NCBI GenBank assembly: GCA_024362935.1
Contig: JANCRA010000174.1
Coordinates: 186,001 to 250,000 of the forward strand
Source: Setophaga petechia
Lineage: Eukaryota; Chordata; Aves; Passeriformes; Parulidae
Reading direction: 5' to 3'
DNA: 64,000 nt
Shown in pieces: positions 22,260 through 33,690 of this stretch (position 1 is the stretch's first letter; every line of letters starts with the position of its first letter). A program made the translations under genes and the position numbers. The notes under the pieces are model-generated. The model had not been told where the DNA came from. It saw only the letters and a program-made list of their open reading frames with translations, and did no database searches.

Positions 22260-23965
22260 GAAATGGGCCCAAAAAGCAAATTTCCTCCTGTTTCTCAATC
22301 TCTGGTGACCCAAACCCCTCTAAGGTGTTGTGAACAGTCTGCTGTATGATTTTCTAGCTCAGAGCCATTGGCAGATCCAAGCCTGGGACACAAGGGGAGT
22401 TTGGGCTGGAAAAGCCACTGCGCACCTGGAGACGCCTTCCCCAACCCCCCAAAATCTCCAATCCCCAAAATCTCCAGCCAAGTGCCCATTTCTCAGTGCC
22501 TCATGACCCAAACCCCTCCAGGGTGTTGTGCACAGTCTGCTTTGTGCTTTATGAGCCCAAGGCAGATCTGGTGGGAGCTTGAACCTTGATCTGGGGATCT
22601 GGGCTGGAGAAGCTGCTGCACACCCAGTGTTGGCTTCTCCATCCCCCAAAATCTCCACCCAGGTGCCCATTTCTCAATCCCTGGTGACCCAAACTCCTCT
22701 AAGGTGTTGGGAACATTCTGTTTTGTGGTTTTTTAGCTCAGAGCCATTGGCAGATCCAAGCCTGGGACACAAGGGGAGTTTGGGCTGGGAAAGCCACCGC
22801 ACACCTGGAGACGCCTTCCCCAATCCCCCAAAATCTCCAATCCCCCAAAATCCCCAGCCAAGTGCCCATTTCTCAATCCCTGGTGACCCAAACCCTTCCA
22901 GGGTGCTGTGAACATTCTGTTTTGTGGTTTATTGCTCAGGGTTGGTGGTAGATTCCCTGAGAACCTGGATCTTGAGGGATCTGTGCTGGATCAGCCGCTG
23001 CACACCCAGTGTTGCCTTCTCCAATCCGCCAAAATCTCCATTCCCCAAAATCTCCAGCCAAGTGCCCATTTCTCAGTCCCTGGTGACCCAAACCCTTCCA
23101 GGGTGCTGTGAACAGTCTGTTTTGTGGTTTATTACCTCAGGGCTGCTGGCAGATCCCCTGAGAGCCTGGCCCACGAGGGGATCCGGGCTGGAACAGCCGC
23201 TGCACACCCAGTGTTGTCTTCTCCAATCCCCAAAATCTCCAATCTCCCAAAATCTCCACCCAAGTGCCCATTTCTCAGTCCCTGGTGACCCAAACCCTTC
23301 CAGGGTGCTGTGAACAGTCTGCTTTGTGGTTTATTGGCTCAGGGTTGATGACAGATGTGGTGGGAGCCTGGCCCACGAGGGGATCCGGGCTGGAACAGCC
23401 GCTGCACACCCAGTGTTGTCTTCTCCATCCCCCAAAATCTCCAATTCCCCAAAACCTCCAGCCAAGTGCCCATTTCTCAGTGCTTCATAACCCAAACCCC
23501 TCTAAAGTGTTGTGGACAGTCTGCTTTGTGGTTTATTAGCTCAGGGCTGCCAGCAGATCCAGTGGGAGCCTGGACCATGGGGCTGGAAAAGCTGTTGCAG
23601 ATCCAATGTTTCCTTCTCCACTCCCCCAAAATCTCCATCCAAGTGCCCATTTCTCAATCCCTGGTGACCCAAACCCCTCCAGGGTACTGTGAACATTCTG
23701 TTTTGTGGTTTATTACCTCATGGTTGGTGGCAGATTCCCTGAGAGCCTGGCCCACAAGGGGATCTGGGCTGGAACAGCCGCTGCACACCCAGTGTTGCCT
23801 TCTCCATCCGCCAAAATCTCCAATCCCCCAAAATCCCCACCCAGGTGCCCATTTCTCAGTCCCTGGTGACCCAAACCCCTCCAGGGTGCTGTGAACATTC
23901 TGTTTTGTGGTTTATTACCTCAGGGTTGGTGGCAGATCCCCTGGGATCCTGCACCTTGAGGCGTT
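22260..23965. repeat. ~200-bp satellite, nine copies
   Basis: The landmark GTGCCCATTTCTCA occurs near 22481, 22662, 22862, 23062, 23267, 23467, 23643 and 23847, with a diverged first copy at 22266. Other words are GGTGACCCAAACCC, TTTTGTGGTTTATT, GGATCCGGGCTGGAACAGCC and CCCCCAAAATCTCC. Spacings are 176 to 215 bp. The middle copies (22862-23467) are the most alike, as expected when exchange homogenises the array centre. Confidence 0.92.
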
Positions 23966-24529
23966 CTGGGCTGGAAAATCCACTCTGTGTGTGCAGGTGT
24001 TGCCATGCCAGGGTGCCTGGATCACCTTCCTGGCCACAGCTCCTGGGGCTGTGTTCCCCTTTGGAGATTTACGTGCACGTGGAGGGGGTGTGGAAAGGGG
24101 TGGAAAAAAGAGGAGCTTGGCAAGGGGATGGGATGCAGATGTTCCAGCTGTGAGCCCACGTCACAAAGAGCCCAGCAGCTCTTTGTGGCTGCCTCCCTGA
24201 ACGGTCCCCATGCAGAAATCTCCTCCCTCAAACATTAATTTCCAGTTAAACTCATTAAAGAAACTCAGAATCCCAGCCCTGGTTATCTGGGTGTAGCCAG
24301 GGATGTGCAGCAGTGGCACCTTGGCAGGTCAGAATTCATCCTGGCCATGTCACCTGGCGTCTTACCCTAATTATTATCATTATTCATTTATTATAATTAT
24401 TAGTATTCATTTTCCAAGCTGATGTGTAGATAGATTATGAGGATCAGGGAAAGGAGAGGGAATGGCCTCGTTAATGTTTTGTGGGGATGATGATCCCTGC
24501 TCCTAGCTGGGATTTCAGAGAGCAGAAAA
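23966..24529. other. Unique stretch with an AT-rich patch
   Basis: ATTATTATCATTATTCATT near 24371 and AATTATTAGTATTCATT. No gene or array recognised. Confidence 0.4.
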
Positions 24530-24962
24530 ATTGAATTTCTGGGACTGAAACATTCTCTCTTTTTGGGACTGAAACATTCCCTCTTCCTTCTCTTTTTCAC
24601 ACTGAAACATTCCCTCTTCCCTCATCTTTTGGGACTGAAACATTCCCTCTTCCCTCTCTTTTTGGGACTGAAACATTCCCTCTTCCCTCACATTTTTGGG
24701 ACTGAAACTTTCCCTCTTCCTTCCCTTTTTGGGACTGAAACATTCCCTCTTCCTTCTCTTTTTGGCACTGAAACATTCCCTCTTCCCCCTCTTTTTCACA
24801 CTGAAACATTCCCTCTTCCCTCTCTTTTTGGCACTGGAACATTCCCTCTTCCTTCTCTTTTTGGGACTGGAACATTCCCTCTTCCCTCTCTTTTTCACAC
24901 TGAAACATTCCCTTTTCCCTCACTTTTTGGGACTGAAACATTCCCTCTCCCTCTCTTTTTTT
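24530..24962. repeat. 33-bp minisatellite, about 13 copies
   Basis: The unit is GGGACTGAAACATTCCC followed by TCTTCCCTCTCTTTTT, with GGCACTG and TTCACACTG variants. The 33-bp period keeps frames open on both strands. The second half of each unit is pure pyrimidine. Confidence 0.95.
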
Positions 24963-25660
24963 AGGCCACACAGATGATGGTGTGTCCTGCTGTCTGTGAG
25001 GGTATTTTGGTAGCTGACCAGAGGTTTCAGGGGTGGTTTTGAGCCGTGTCCTGGCTCGAAGGACACCCCAAAGCCACCGCTGGGCTGGGACCCCGCCGCC
25101 CACCCCGGGGCTGGGGCTGGACCCGCCGTGTTCCCGCACAGTTTCCACCTGAGGCCATAAATCAGCAGGGGCTGGAGCACAGCTCAGCTTGGATTCCCTG
25201 GCAGCTTTGCTGTTTGCACTGAACCCTGCAGGGCTCTGGACGTGAGCTGCAGATTTATGGGTGTTTGCAGAGCCCACGGTTCCAGGTCACAGCTCGGACC
25301 GAGGCATTTCCAGGGGATCGCGGCTTCCCCCGGCGCCCTTGGTGGCCCCGTCTGGAGCCAGGGAAACGCTTCCAGGGCTCATCTCCCCGCCAGGGAGGGG
25401 GGAGAGCTGCGTGAAACCAGCCCAAAATGTGAGAGAAACATTGCCCAGCAAAAATGGCATCTGGGCTTGGCTGGGATTCCGTGGTTGATGGAACAATCCT
25501 GCGCAGATTTTGGGGGTAAATGAAGATTGGGGCGGAATCCAGGGTTTGTTTTACTTTTCTGATCCCAAAGTGTGCAAAGAGGAACCATAGAAACCCCAGC
25601 TCTGCATCCCTGACATCCAAATAGCTCCTTGAGCACAGGTGAGACAGGCCAGGCTCCCCT
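24963..25660. other. Unique GC-richer island
   Basis: 25070-25130 and 25315-25400 hold several CpGs (CCCCGCCGCCC, GGATCGCGGC, CCCCCGGCGCCC). It is not dense or long enough to call a CpG-island promoter. No coding exon recognised. Confidence 0.35.
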
Positions 25661-26700
25661 GGGCATTCCCACTCTGATCAATCCCACACTGATCATTCCA
25701 ATTCTGATCATTCCCACTTTGATCATTCCACATTGATCAATCCCACACTGATCAATCCCACACTGATCATTCCTTCATTGATCATTCCCACTCTGATCAT
25801 TCCACATTGATCATTCCAATTCTGATCATTCCCACTCTAATCATCCCCACATTGATCAATCCCACACTGATCATTCCTTCATTGATCATTCCAACCCTGA
25901 TCATTCCCACTCTGATCATTCCTTCATTGATCAATCCCACACTGATCATTCCCTCATTGATCATTCCCACTCTGATCATTCCCACATTGATCATTCCAAT
26001 CTAGTCATCCCCACATTGATCAATCCCACATTGATCATTCCTTCATTGATCATTCCCACTCTGATCATTCCCTCATTGATCAATCCCACACTGATCATTC
26101 CTTCATTGATCATTCCCACTCTGATCTCCCACTCTCAATATTCCCTCACTGATCATTCCCTCATTGATCATCTCCACTCTGATCATCCCCTCATTGATCA
26201 TTCCCACTCTGATCACTCCCACACTGATAATTCCCACATTGATCATTCCCACTCTCAATATTCCCTCACTGATCATCCCCTCATTGATCATCTCCACTCT
26301 GATCATCTCCTCATTGATAATTCCTACTCTGATCATTCCCTCATTGATCATTCCCAATTGATCATTCCCACTCTGATCATTCCCATATTGATCATTTCAC
26401 ATTGATCATTCCCACTCTGATCATTCCATCATTGATTATTCCCACACTGATCATTCCCAATTGATCAGCCCTACTCTGATCATTCCCACTCTGATCATTC
26501 CCACTCTCAATATTCCCTCACTGATCATCCCCTCATTGATCATCCCCACTCTGATCATCCTCTTATTGATAATTCCCACTCTGATCATCCCCACATTGAT
26601 CATTCCCTCATTGATCATCCCCACATTGATCATTCCCACTCTGATCACTCCCATATTGGTCATTCCCACTCTGAACATTCCCATATCAATCCTTCCCCTT
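25661..26700. repeat. 15-bp TGATCA minisatellite, about 69 units
   Basis: Units are TGATCATTCCCACTC, TGATCATTCCTTCAT and TGATCAATCCCACAC in irregular order. Most carry the palindrome TGATCA, and a minority carry TCAATATTCCC. The 15-bp period yields long Ile/Pro-rich or Met/Gly/Ile-rich spurious frames. Confidence 0.95.
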
Positions 26701-27942
26701 TCACTCCACAAATCCCTTCCCATTTGTCCCTTTTTTTGCTGAACTGTCCCTGAGAGTTTTTTTCAGGCTCTCACTCCAATTTTTTCAAGCTAAATGCCTG
26801 ATTTTGGCATAATTTTTAAAGGAATTACTTATTTAATTATTACTATTTTTCGGGCTGCGATGATGCTGAGATGAAGCAGGGGGATAAACCCCAAAATTCC
26901 CTCGCTCAGGAGAAGTTTCTGGAACGCCCTGCTGGGTACAGCTGCCACCTCCCTGCTGTCCCTGCTGTCCCTGCCAGCCCATGGACACCTCCCTACGTGC
27001 ACAGGCACACGTGCTCCCACCCAAACCCACTCTGGAACTGGAACTGCAGCCATAACAATATGGCAGTAAAAAATAATGAAATGCCATCATAAAAAATAAT
27101 AAAATAAAAAAAAAAGATGTGGAAAAGCAATTATTTATTTATACCTTGGGAACTAGGAATAATACACCTGTTTGGTGGGGATGGCTGGCACAAAGCTGGC
27201 ATTGCAGAGTGGTACTTAATAATTTTTTACCACACTTTATAGGCTCTTTCCTGCAATTAATGCTAAATAAAATCAACATTTCTCCAACGGGTGTTTCTGG
27301 CTCTCATTAACTCCCTTCTTGCCATTCAGCATCTCTTTCCCTCTGAATATCTTTTCTTCTTTGTGCTTCTTTTTACATTTTTTCTTTGCTCTTCTCCTCT
27401 CATGAACTCTGCTGGCAAGAGCAGGGCCTGGTTTTAATTGAATTAATTAAGATTTGGGGCAGGATTTTTTGTTCTCCAGGTGGAACAGAGGCTCCTACCC
27501 AAGGGCAGGATGAATCCAGAGCCACGAGCAGGGCAGGCAGCAGCTTGGACCACAAAAATAAACCCATGGAAAACCTGATGGATGCCCTGGGAGAGGAAAG
27601 CTGAAAATTCACACTCATCCTCCCAGGTGAACTCAGGGATGAAGGGATGTGGGAAGCAAAATGTTGCTGAAGGTGCTGGGAGGTGATTTGGGGGCAAAAT
27701 GGTCCTGAATTAATTGGTTTTGTTTGTCATGAGCTCTGCTGGCAAGAGCAGGGCCTGGTCCTGAATTAATTGGTTTTGTTTGTTTGTTTGGGAGGAACTT
27801 CCAGGACCCCAAGAGCCACCTGAGGTGCTGGGAGGTCTTGGTGGGGAACTCTTGGTCAGCACATGGGAATCCTCTCCCCTCCTTTTCCCTACTTTTCCTC
27901 CTCTTCCCACTTTTCCCTTCCCTCCTCAAAATTCCAACTGGT
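26701..27942. other. Unique stretch with a ~50-bp duplication
   Basis: CATGAACTCTGCTGGCAAGA and GCAGGGCCTGG near 27402 recur as CATGAGCTCTGCTGGCAAGA near 27728, each followed by GAATTAATT. AT-rich 26820-26850 and 27055-27140. No gene recognised. Confidence 0.4.
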
Positions 27943-28004
27943 TTTGTTAGTATAAACCAGTATAAACCACAATAAACTGGTTTATACTGGTTTATACTAA
28001 CAAA
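27943..28004. repeat. Perfect 27-bp inverted repeat with an 8-nt loop
   Basis: Left arm 27943-27969, loop 27970-27977 (CAATAAAC), right arm 27978-28004. The arms are fully complementary. The right arm contains two TGGTTTATACT units, the same 11-bp unit as the array at 30415, and the left arm contains their reverse complement. Confidence 0.95.
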
Positions 28005-28394
28005 CGAGGGGATTTCAGCACTTGATGAGTCCCTGCAGTGACGCTGACAGCAGGGAGGAGGGAGACTCTGAGGGAATAAAAATCTTCTCTAAGGTCCCTT
28101 TTGGAATTTCACATTTTTATATTAAAAACATGAGGAGATGCCCCAAGATTGGTTGATACTTTCTCTGTTACTTCACTTGATCAGGCCCCAAATAACACCT
28201 CTTATTTCTCACCCCAAAAAGAAAAGGAGAGTTTTTGCTTTATCAGCTCCTCCCTTTTGTTTTTTAAATTGCACATTTTCTGACTTTATCTTCCATTCTC
28301 TTAAGGAGAAAAAAAAACCCCTCCTGATTTTTCACAGAAAAGGATATTTTGGATTACAGACTCTTAAAATCTCCTCTCCTAAAATGCATGGGTT
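28005..28394. other. Unique stretch
   Basis: No array or gene seen. A-rich patch GGAGAAAAAAAAACCC near 28305. Confidence 0.4.
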
Positions 28395-28692
28395 TATTTC
28401 TAATAGCTTTAATATATAATATTTACTTTAATACATAATACATTATATATATTTAATTTTATTATATTTATATAATAGATCAATATAATATACAATTATA
28501 AATAAATTGATAAATATATGATATTTATTATAATTATATACATAGTAAATATACAGTTATAAAGAATGTATTTATAGTTATAAATAAAGTAAAAATATAT
28601 TAATATATTTTAGATACATATAAAAATACAAATATATAATTTTATTGTATTTAATTTGTCATATATAATAGATTTAATATATCTAATATTTA
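28395..28692. repeat. AT-rich low-complexity DNA
   Basis: About 300 bp of degenerate TATAAT, ATATTTA and TTATAAATA words with almost no G or C. No strict period. It lies just upstream of the first solo LTR of family A. Confidence 0.85.
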
Positions 28693-28833
28693 TTCAGGTA
28701 GATGAAGTGAGCTTTATCTACTGTTTTAAAGTGAAACAGGACCCAGATGTGCCCAGCTGTGAAACCCGGGGGATTCCTGGGGACAGGAGCTGTGCCAGCC
28801 TCATTCCTCATGGGAAACTGCAGCCTGTGCCAC

Positions 28834-29219
28834 TGTCACTGGCACCTTTTGTGAAAATCCTTTCTTAGGATTTTTCCTGCTGGAGCTGAGAAGTTTCAGC
28901 AATGAATGTAAACAATTATTATCTGCTGCTGTGGAATGCAACAGGTCCACCTGAGATTGGTCTTCTGTGGATGTTTGGGGTTACTGACCACTCATGGTGG
29001 AGCTGCTCTCGCTCTCTGTGAGACACAGACCTTTGTTATTATTCTTTCTATTCTATTCTTAGCTTAGCCAGCTTCTGAGGAAGCTCCTTCCTTTCTATTC
29101 CTATGTAGTACGGTTATAATATTATATATATCATAAGATAATAAAATCAAGCCATCTGGTCATGGAATCAAAATTTCTGTCTCTGCCATCCTCTACAAAC
29201 CCCTGTGACCACTGTCACA
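28834..29219 (-). mobile_element. Solo LTR, family A, with perfect target-site duplication
   Basis: On the bottom strand the element runs from TGTGACAGTGG to CCAGTGACA, giving TG...CA ends. It is flanked by TGCCAC at 28828-28833 and 29220-29225, a perfect 6-bp duplication as made by ERVK-type integrases. Shared family words are AGCAGATAATAATTG and GAAGCTGGCTAAG (bottom strand). At 386 bp with no viral interior it is a recombined solo LTR. Confidence 0.9.
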
Positions 29220-29522
29220 TGCCACTTTCACCGTCTGGAACAAATGAGCCCCTCCTGGTGATGCCATGGGAGCAGCAGCCGGGCCTGGAGATGTTCTTGG
29301 AAGCCGTGGGAGTGTGGGATTGTGTAACCCCCTGGCAGAGGTGTGTGTATCTCTCAATCTGTTGCATCCTGCTCCAGGTTTAGGCCCAGATCAGTCACCC
29401 AGCTCTCGGTAATTCCTTTGGAATGTCGATGTTTAATTACATTCTGTCCTCAGCTGAGTCCGTCCCTTTTAATTTATCGCTGAGCACGACGACGTGGAGC
29501 GGCTCTGGAGCAGTTCTGGGGG

Positions 29523-29911
29523 TGTCACAGACATCTTTTGGGAAAAATCTTTTCTTAACATTTTTCTCCCTTCTGAGAAGCTGAAACCTCAGAGACAAAT
29601 GTGAACAATGGTTGTGTGCTGCTGTGGAATGCAGCAGGTGGATCTGGGATTGGTCTCCTGTGGATGTTTGGATTTACTGACCACTCACGGCAGAGCTGGG
29701 TCTTGCTCTCTATCAGAGCCACAGAGCTTTGTTTTCATTATTTTCCATTCTATTCTTAGCTTAGCAGCCTTCTGAGGAAACCTTTTCCTTTTCTTTTTAG
29801 TGTAGTTATAATTTAAAATATATATATAAAAGAATAAATCAAGCCTTCTGATCATGGAGTCAACATTCTCATCCCTTCCCTCATCCAAGCACCCCTGTGA
29901 CCACGGTCACA
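29523..29911 (-). mobile_element. Solo LTR, family A
   Basis: Reads TGTCACAGACATC at its left edge and CCACGGTCACA at its right, matching the element at 28834 throughout and in the same orientation. Flanks are CTGGGG (overlapping one base into the edge) and CTGCGG, at best a decayed 6-bp duplication. The 297 bp between the two LTRs is unique and includes GTTTAATTACATT and CTGAGCACGACGACG. Length 389 bp, no interior. Confidence 0.85.
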
Positions 29912-30414
29912 CTGCGGCTGCTCAGACCTTCCCTCCCCAAACCAATTGATGAATTCTGAAGCTGGTGATCTTTCTCCAGGTCTAACCCAGCCCGAGGGCC
30001 ATAAAAATGGCACTGTCACCAAGTGCTTCCAAACAGGAGTGACAGAGCCCTGTTGAAGGATGAAGGAATGAAGAAATTCCCGTCTGATGTGGCTGAGATG
30101 GTGACAGAGACTCAGAAAAGCTGGGAAGCTCCAGGTTCTTGGTCCAGGTGAGATGTCCCACTGATCCTCGAGGGTCTCACACTTGGAGTCCCCTCATCCC
30201 TTGGATTGAGTGCCTGGATTTTCTTCAGGAGATCCATCCAGGGCTCTTGGACCACTGTGAATTGTGGAATTGTTGAATTGGGAAAAGACCTCCAAGATCA
30301 CCAAGTCCAACCATCAAATGCTTTTCCAACCATAAAATGTTTTTAGCAACTTCTCTTAAACCACTCCCTCTGAAGCAAATCACTTAAAACCTGAACATGA
30401 CTTAGAACAGCCAC
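29912..30414. other. Unique stretch containing a CR1 fragment
   Basis: 29912-30249 shows no repeat or gene. The remainder is the CR1 piece annotated separately, followed directly by the 11-bp array. Confidence 0.4.
30250..30385 (+). mobile_element. CR1 LINE fragment
   Basis: GAATTGTTGAATTGGGAAAA, GACCTCCAAGATCACCAAG and TCCAACCATCAAATGC, then AAACCACTCCCTCTGAAGC, follow the avian CR1 order closely. Truncated and non-coding. It is the clearest CR1 signature in the window and the best single pointer to a bird. Confidence 0.8.
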
Positions 30415-30647
30415 AATAAACTGGTTTATAGTGGTTTATAGTGGTTTATAGTGGTTTATATTGGTTTATAGTGGTTTATAGTGGTTTATAGTGGTTTATA
30501 CTGGTTTATACTGGTTTATAGTGGTTTATACTGGTTTATAGTGGTTTATAGTGGTTTATACTAGTTTATACTGGTTTATATTGGTTTATACTGGTTTATA
30601 GTGGTTTATAGTGGTTTATACTGGTTTATACTGGTTTATACTGGTTT
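30415..30647. repeat. 11-bp TGGTTTATAGT minisatellite, about 21 copies
   Basis: Starts with CCACAATAAACTGGTTTATA, the same word as at the hairpin (27968-27987). Units differ only in the last bases (AGT, ACT, ATT). Very regular, so recently expanded. Confidence 0.95.
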
Positions 30648-31222
30648 GGGGGCCAGTTTTATGGCCAGCCAGTTCAGTGGTGAGCGCTGAGGGCACCGTG
30701 GCACCTCTCTGGGATGCATTTTTAGGAGCTGAGGATGACAAAGCCCCAGGGATAACTGGATTTTCAGATGATATTCCCATGGCCTCACTGGTAGGTGTTT
30801 CTGCAGATGAACTCATGGAGTGCAGCACCGTCAGCATCACCTGACACAATTCCTTGAGGCTCCGGTGGCATCACCCAGGGATTTGTCCCAGCTCAAGTCC
30901 CCACACGCCTCACCCAGCGTGTCTCGGGCGTTACTCACCGTGTTCCCTCTCCTGGGGCTGGAACCAGCTGTGCCAGCTCCCAAATCCACCTGAGCAGCCT
31001 GGGCTGGACTTCCTGTGGGCTTGCTTCCATGTGAGGTCATGGAGGTCCTTCCCCAGGGCTGGAATTAGGGGTGGCCACACCCGCCTTGCACAGGTTGGGT
31101 TTGCCAAGGCTCGCTGGGCTGTGAACAGCCAGAGCTGCTCCAGTTCCATGAGGAGCTCAATCCATGGATGGAGACTCCTGGATTCACAAGGAACAGTCCT
31201 GACAGCTGGCTGGGCTCTGCTG
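30648..31222. other. Unique stretch
   Basis: No array. Opposed frames of ~77 codons at 30611-30849 have no domain. No gene recognised. Confidence 0.4.
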
Positions 31223-31608
31223 CCCCATCCCATCCATCCATCCCATCCCATCCCATCCCATCCCATCCCATCCCATCCCATGGATCCCATCCCATCCCAT
31301 GGATCCCATCCCATCCCATCCCATCCCATCCCATGGATCCCATCCCATCCCATGGATCCCATCCCATCCCATGGATCCCATCCCATCCCATCCCACCCCA
31401 TCCCATCCCATCCCACCCCATCCCATCCCATCCCATCCCATCCCATCCCATCCCATCCCATCCCATCCCATCCCATCCCATCCCATCCCATCCCATCCCA
31501 CCCCATCCCATCCCATCCCATCCCATCCCACCCCATCCCATCCCATCCCATCCCATCCCATCCCATCCCATCCCATCCCATCCCATCCCATCCCATCCCA
31601 TCCCTTCA
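31223..31608. repeat. (CCCAT)n pentanucleotide array
   Basis: About 75 pentamers, interrupted in the first third by TGGATCCCATCCCAT blocks and later by CCACCCCATCC variants. The bottom strand is (GGGAT)n, a dense run of GGG triplets with 2-nt spacers. Six-frame reading gives pentapeptide repeats on both strands, which are artefacts. Confidence 0.97.
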
Positions 31609-33690
31609 ACCACCACAGGCTTGGAGCTGATTCTCCCATGAGTTCTCTCCATTCCTTGGCACAATTCCTTTGGCCAGGAATATTTTCTGTTCCATAAAAA
31701 GCCAGCCTCTCCAAGCAGAGTAAATTTTGCTTTTTCCATTCCAGTATAAATAGGAATAGATCCTTTTTTAGGTTCTTCTTCTTTAGGTTCTTATTTGGTG
31801 GAATGACAAAAGGGAAATTGTAAAGAGGGCAAAGCATCTGGGAAAATTTTCACTTGTTAGAAAAAAAAAAATTCAATTTGGGAAGGGCTTTTCCAAGAGA
31901 ATATGGGAAAGCAGAATGTCTGCTCCACCTGGAAAGGAATTGCCTCTTTAATTGACAAGAGGCAGAAAGGAAACTCTTCTTGTTTAAACTCAGCCCAAAC
32001 CTGCAGCTCATAAACTTCTTGTCAGTCCCAGGCTTGTGGTTCCTTTTTTGCTTTTCATCTTCAAACCTGGTTTTTATCTTTTTTTTTTTGTAATTCCCAG
32101 CTCCTTTTCTGTCTCATGTAGATGGTCAGATTTTCAAAGCTTGGGTCATCTTGCATCCCGAATCTGTGTCCTTGCACCAAAACATCCCAGAATTATTTGG
32201 ATATTTCAGAGGCTGCAGCTTTCTCTGCAGGATGTGCTCCTGGTCACCCAGAATTTTGGGCTGATCCAAGCTGGAATTACCCATTTCCAGTTCAGACATC
32301 CCAGAATATCCAGACAAAAATCCCACTTATTGACTTGCAGGACATTCCTGCATGCTGCTGCATGAAATATCATCTTAAATGGGAAAAACTGTGTTGTACT
32401 TGCAGTTTTAGAAGTTTTCTTTCTATTACATCTCTTTCAACCTTTTTTAATATTTGATCCTATTGTAAATCCTGTTTGTGCAAAATTAAGGACACCTTCA
32501 GAAGATGATGAGGACACTTCCACTGAAGAGGTGGAAAAAAAAATCCCGTATTTCCTTTTAATCGATTTTTTTAACTCTGCCTTTCCAAAAAAAAAAAAAA
32601 AAAAAAATAAAAATAGGGATGAGGCAGAGCAGGATGTTTAAAACCCAACCTACGTCAGCCTGGAGCTGTCTCCTAAATTCCTAAATCAGCCCATCCACCT
32701 GGAATTCCCGGGGGCAAGGAAGGACCTGTGGGAACAGGTTGGGACGGAGCGGAGCCGTCGCGGAGAGGAGCAGCCACCCAACCCCAGAGCTGGAAAATCG
32801 CCCTGGGAGCCGCTTGTGCAACGCCTCCCGTGTGCCCCAGGGGGCTGGGGAGGCCCATTCCATGAAAATCCCCCTCCTCACCCCGGCAGCTTTGCTGTGC
32901 CAGCCCTGGCGCTGAATTCCCGCTCCGGAACGCGATCGGCACCGGGAATTTTCCACTTCGGGACAGACCTTATAATAAATAATTTCAGAAATCATAAATA
33001 GCAGCAGGATTAGATCACTGGAGCTCAGGAGCTCGTTTGGGTTTAAAGAATGGTGTGGAAAAGAGGATTTTTTTGGGTGCTGCATCCTTTAACCCTTGTC
33101 CGTGCTCCTCTTTTGCCATAACTCAATTATTGCTCGCGAGAACATTTGCTTGGTCCAAAAAAAAAAAAAGGAGAAAAACCCCCAATTATAATAAATCCAC
33201 TTCAGTATTTCCATAAAGTTGGCCAATAACTCAGCAAAGAGCAGGGAAAAAGGTAGATATTGAATACTTACTAAAACTTGGCGAGAAATGACCTTTTATT
33301 GTCGAATTTTTTTTTTTCCATGCCCAACTTGGCTGCTTGGGCCAAACTCGGTGCCAAATTTCTCTTGTGTGTTCTTTTCCTATGTGTTAAAAACACCTCA
33401 AAAGCTGCCCCCCAAAGGGTTTTGCACGGACAAGGCTGGAGGAGCCTGGATTTGAGAAGTGAAGATGACGGAGTTTTATGGATATCGATGGAGATTTATG
33501 ATTTTCTCTTTTTTAATGGCTTTCTTCCTCCCCCCTGCCCTGTCCCCCACCACGGCAAGGTCTCCAGAGGGGCTGTGCTGACAGATGCAGCTGGAGACAG
33601 CCACGAGATGTTACCACAAACTCCTCTGGCAGCTTGGACAGGCACCAGGAATGGCCCCGGGAATGGGTTTGGCTCCGCTCGGTGCCCGTG
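31609..33690. other. Longest unique island of the window
   Basis: About 2 kb without arrays. A or T runs at 31860, 32080, 32588-32608 and 33160. 32740-32960 is GC-richer with some CpGs. 33110-33300 is AT-rich and unique (ATAACTCAATTATTGCTCGC). No exon with coding character recognised. This is the best stretch to test for conserved elements or missed exons by alignment. Confidence 0.4.

Noticed and set aside
24530..24962. CRISPR-like direct repeats
   Set aside because: Repeats are contiguous without unique spacers and the genome is eukaryotic.
28834..29911. A provirus bounded by the two family A LTRs
   Set aside because: The first LTR has its own perfect 6-bp duplication on both sides, and only 303 bp of unique non-viral DNA lies between them.
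31223..31608. Interstitial telomere repeat
   Set aside because: The unit is CCCAT/GGGAT, not the vertebrate TTAGGG.
31065..31739. Pentapeptide-repeat 'proteins' on both strands
   Set aside because: A pentanucleotide array gives open frames in every phase when it contains no stop word.
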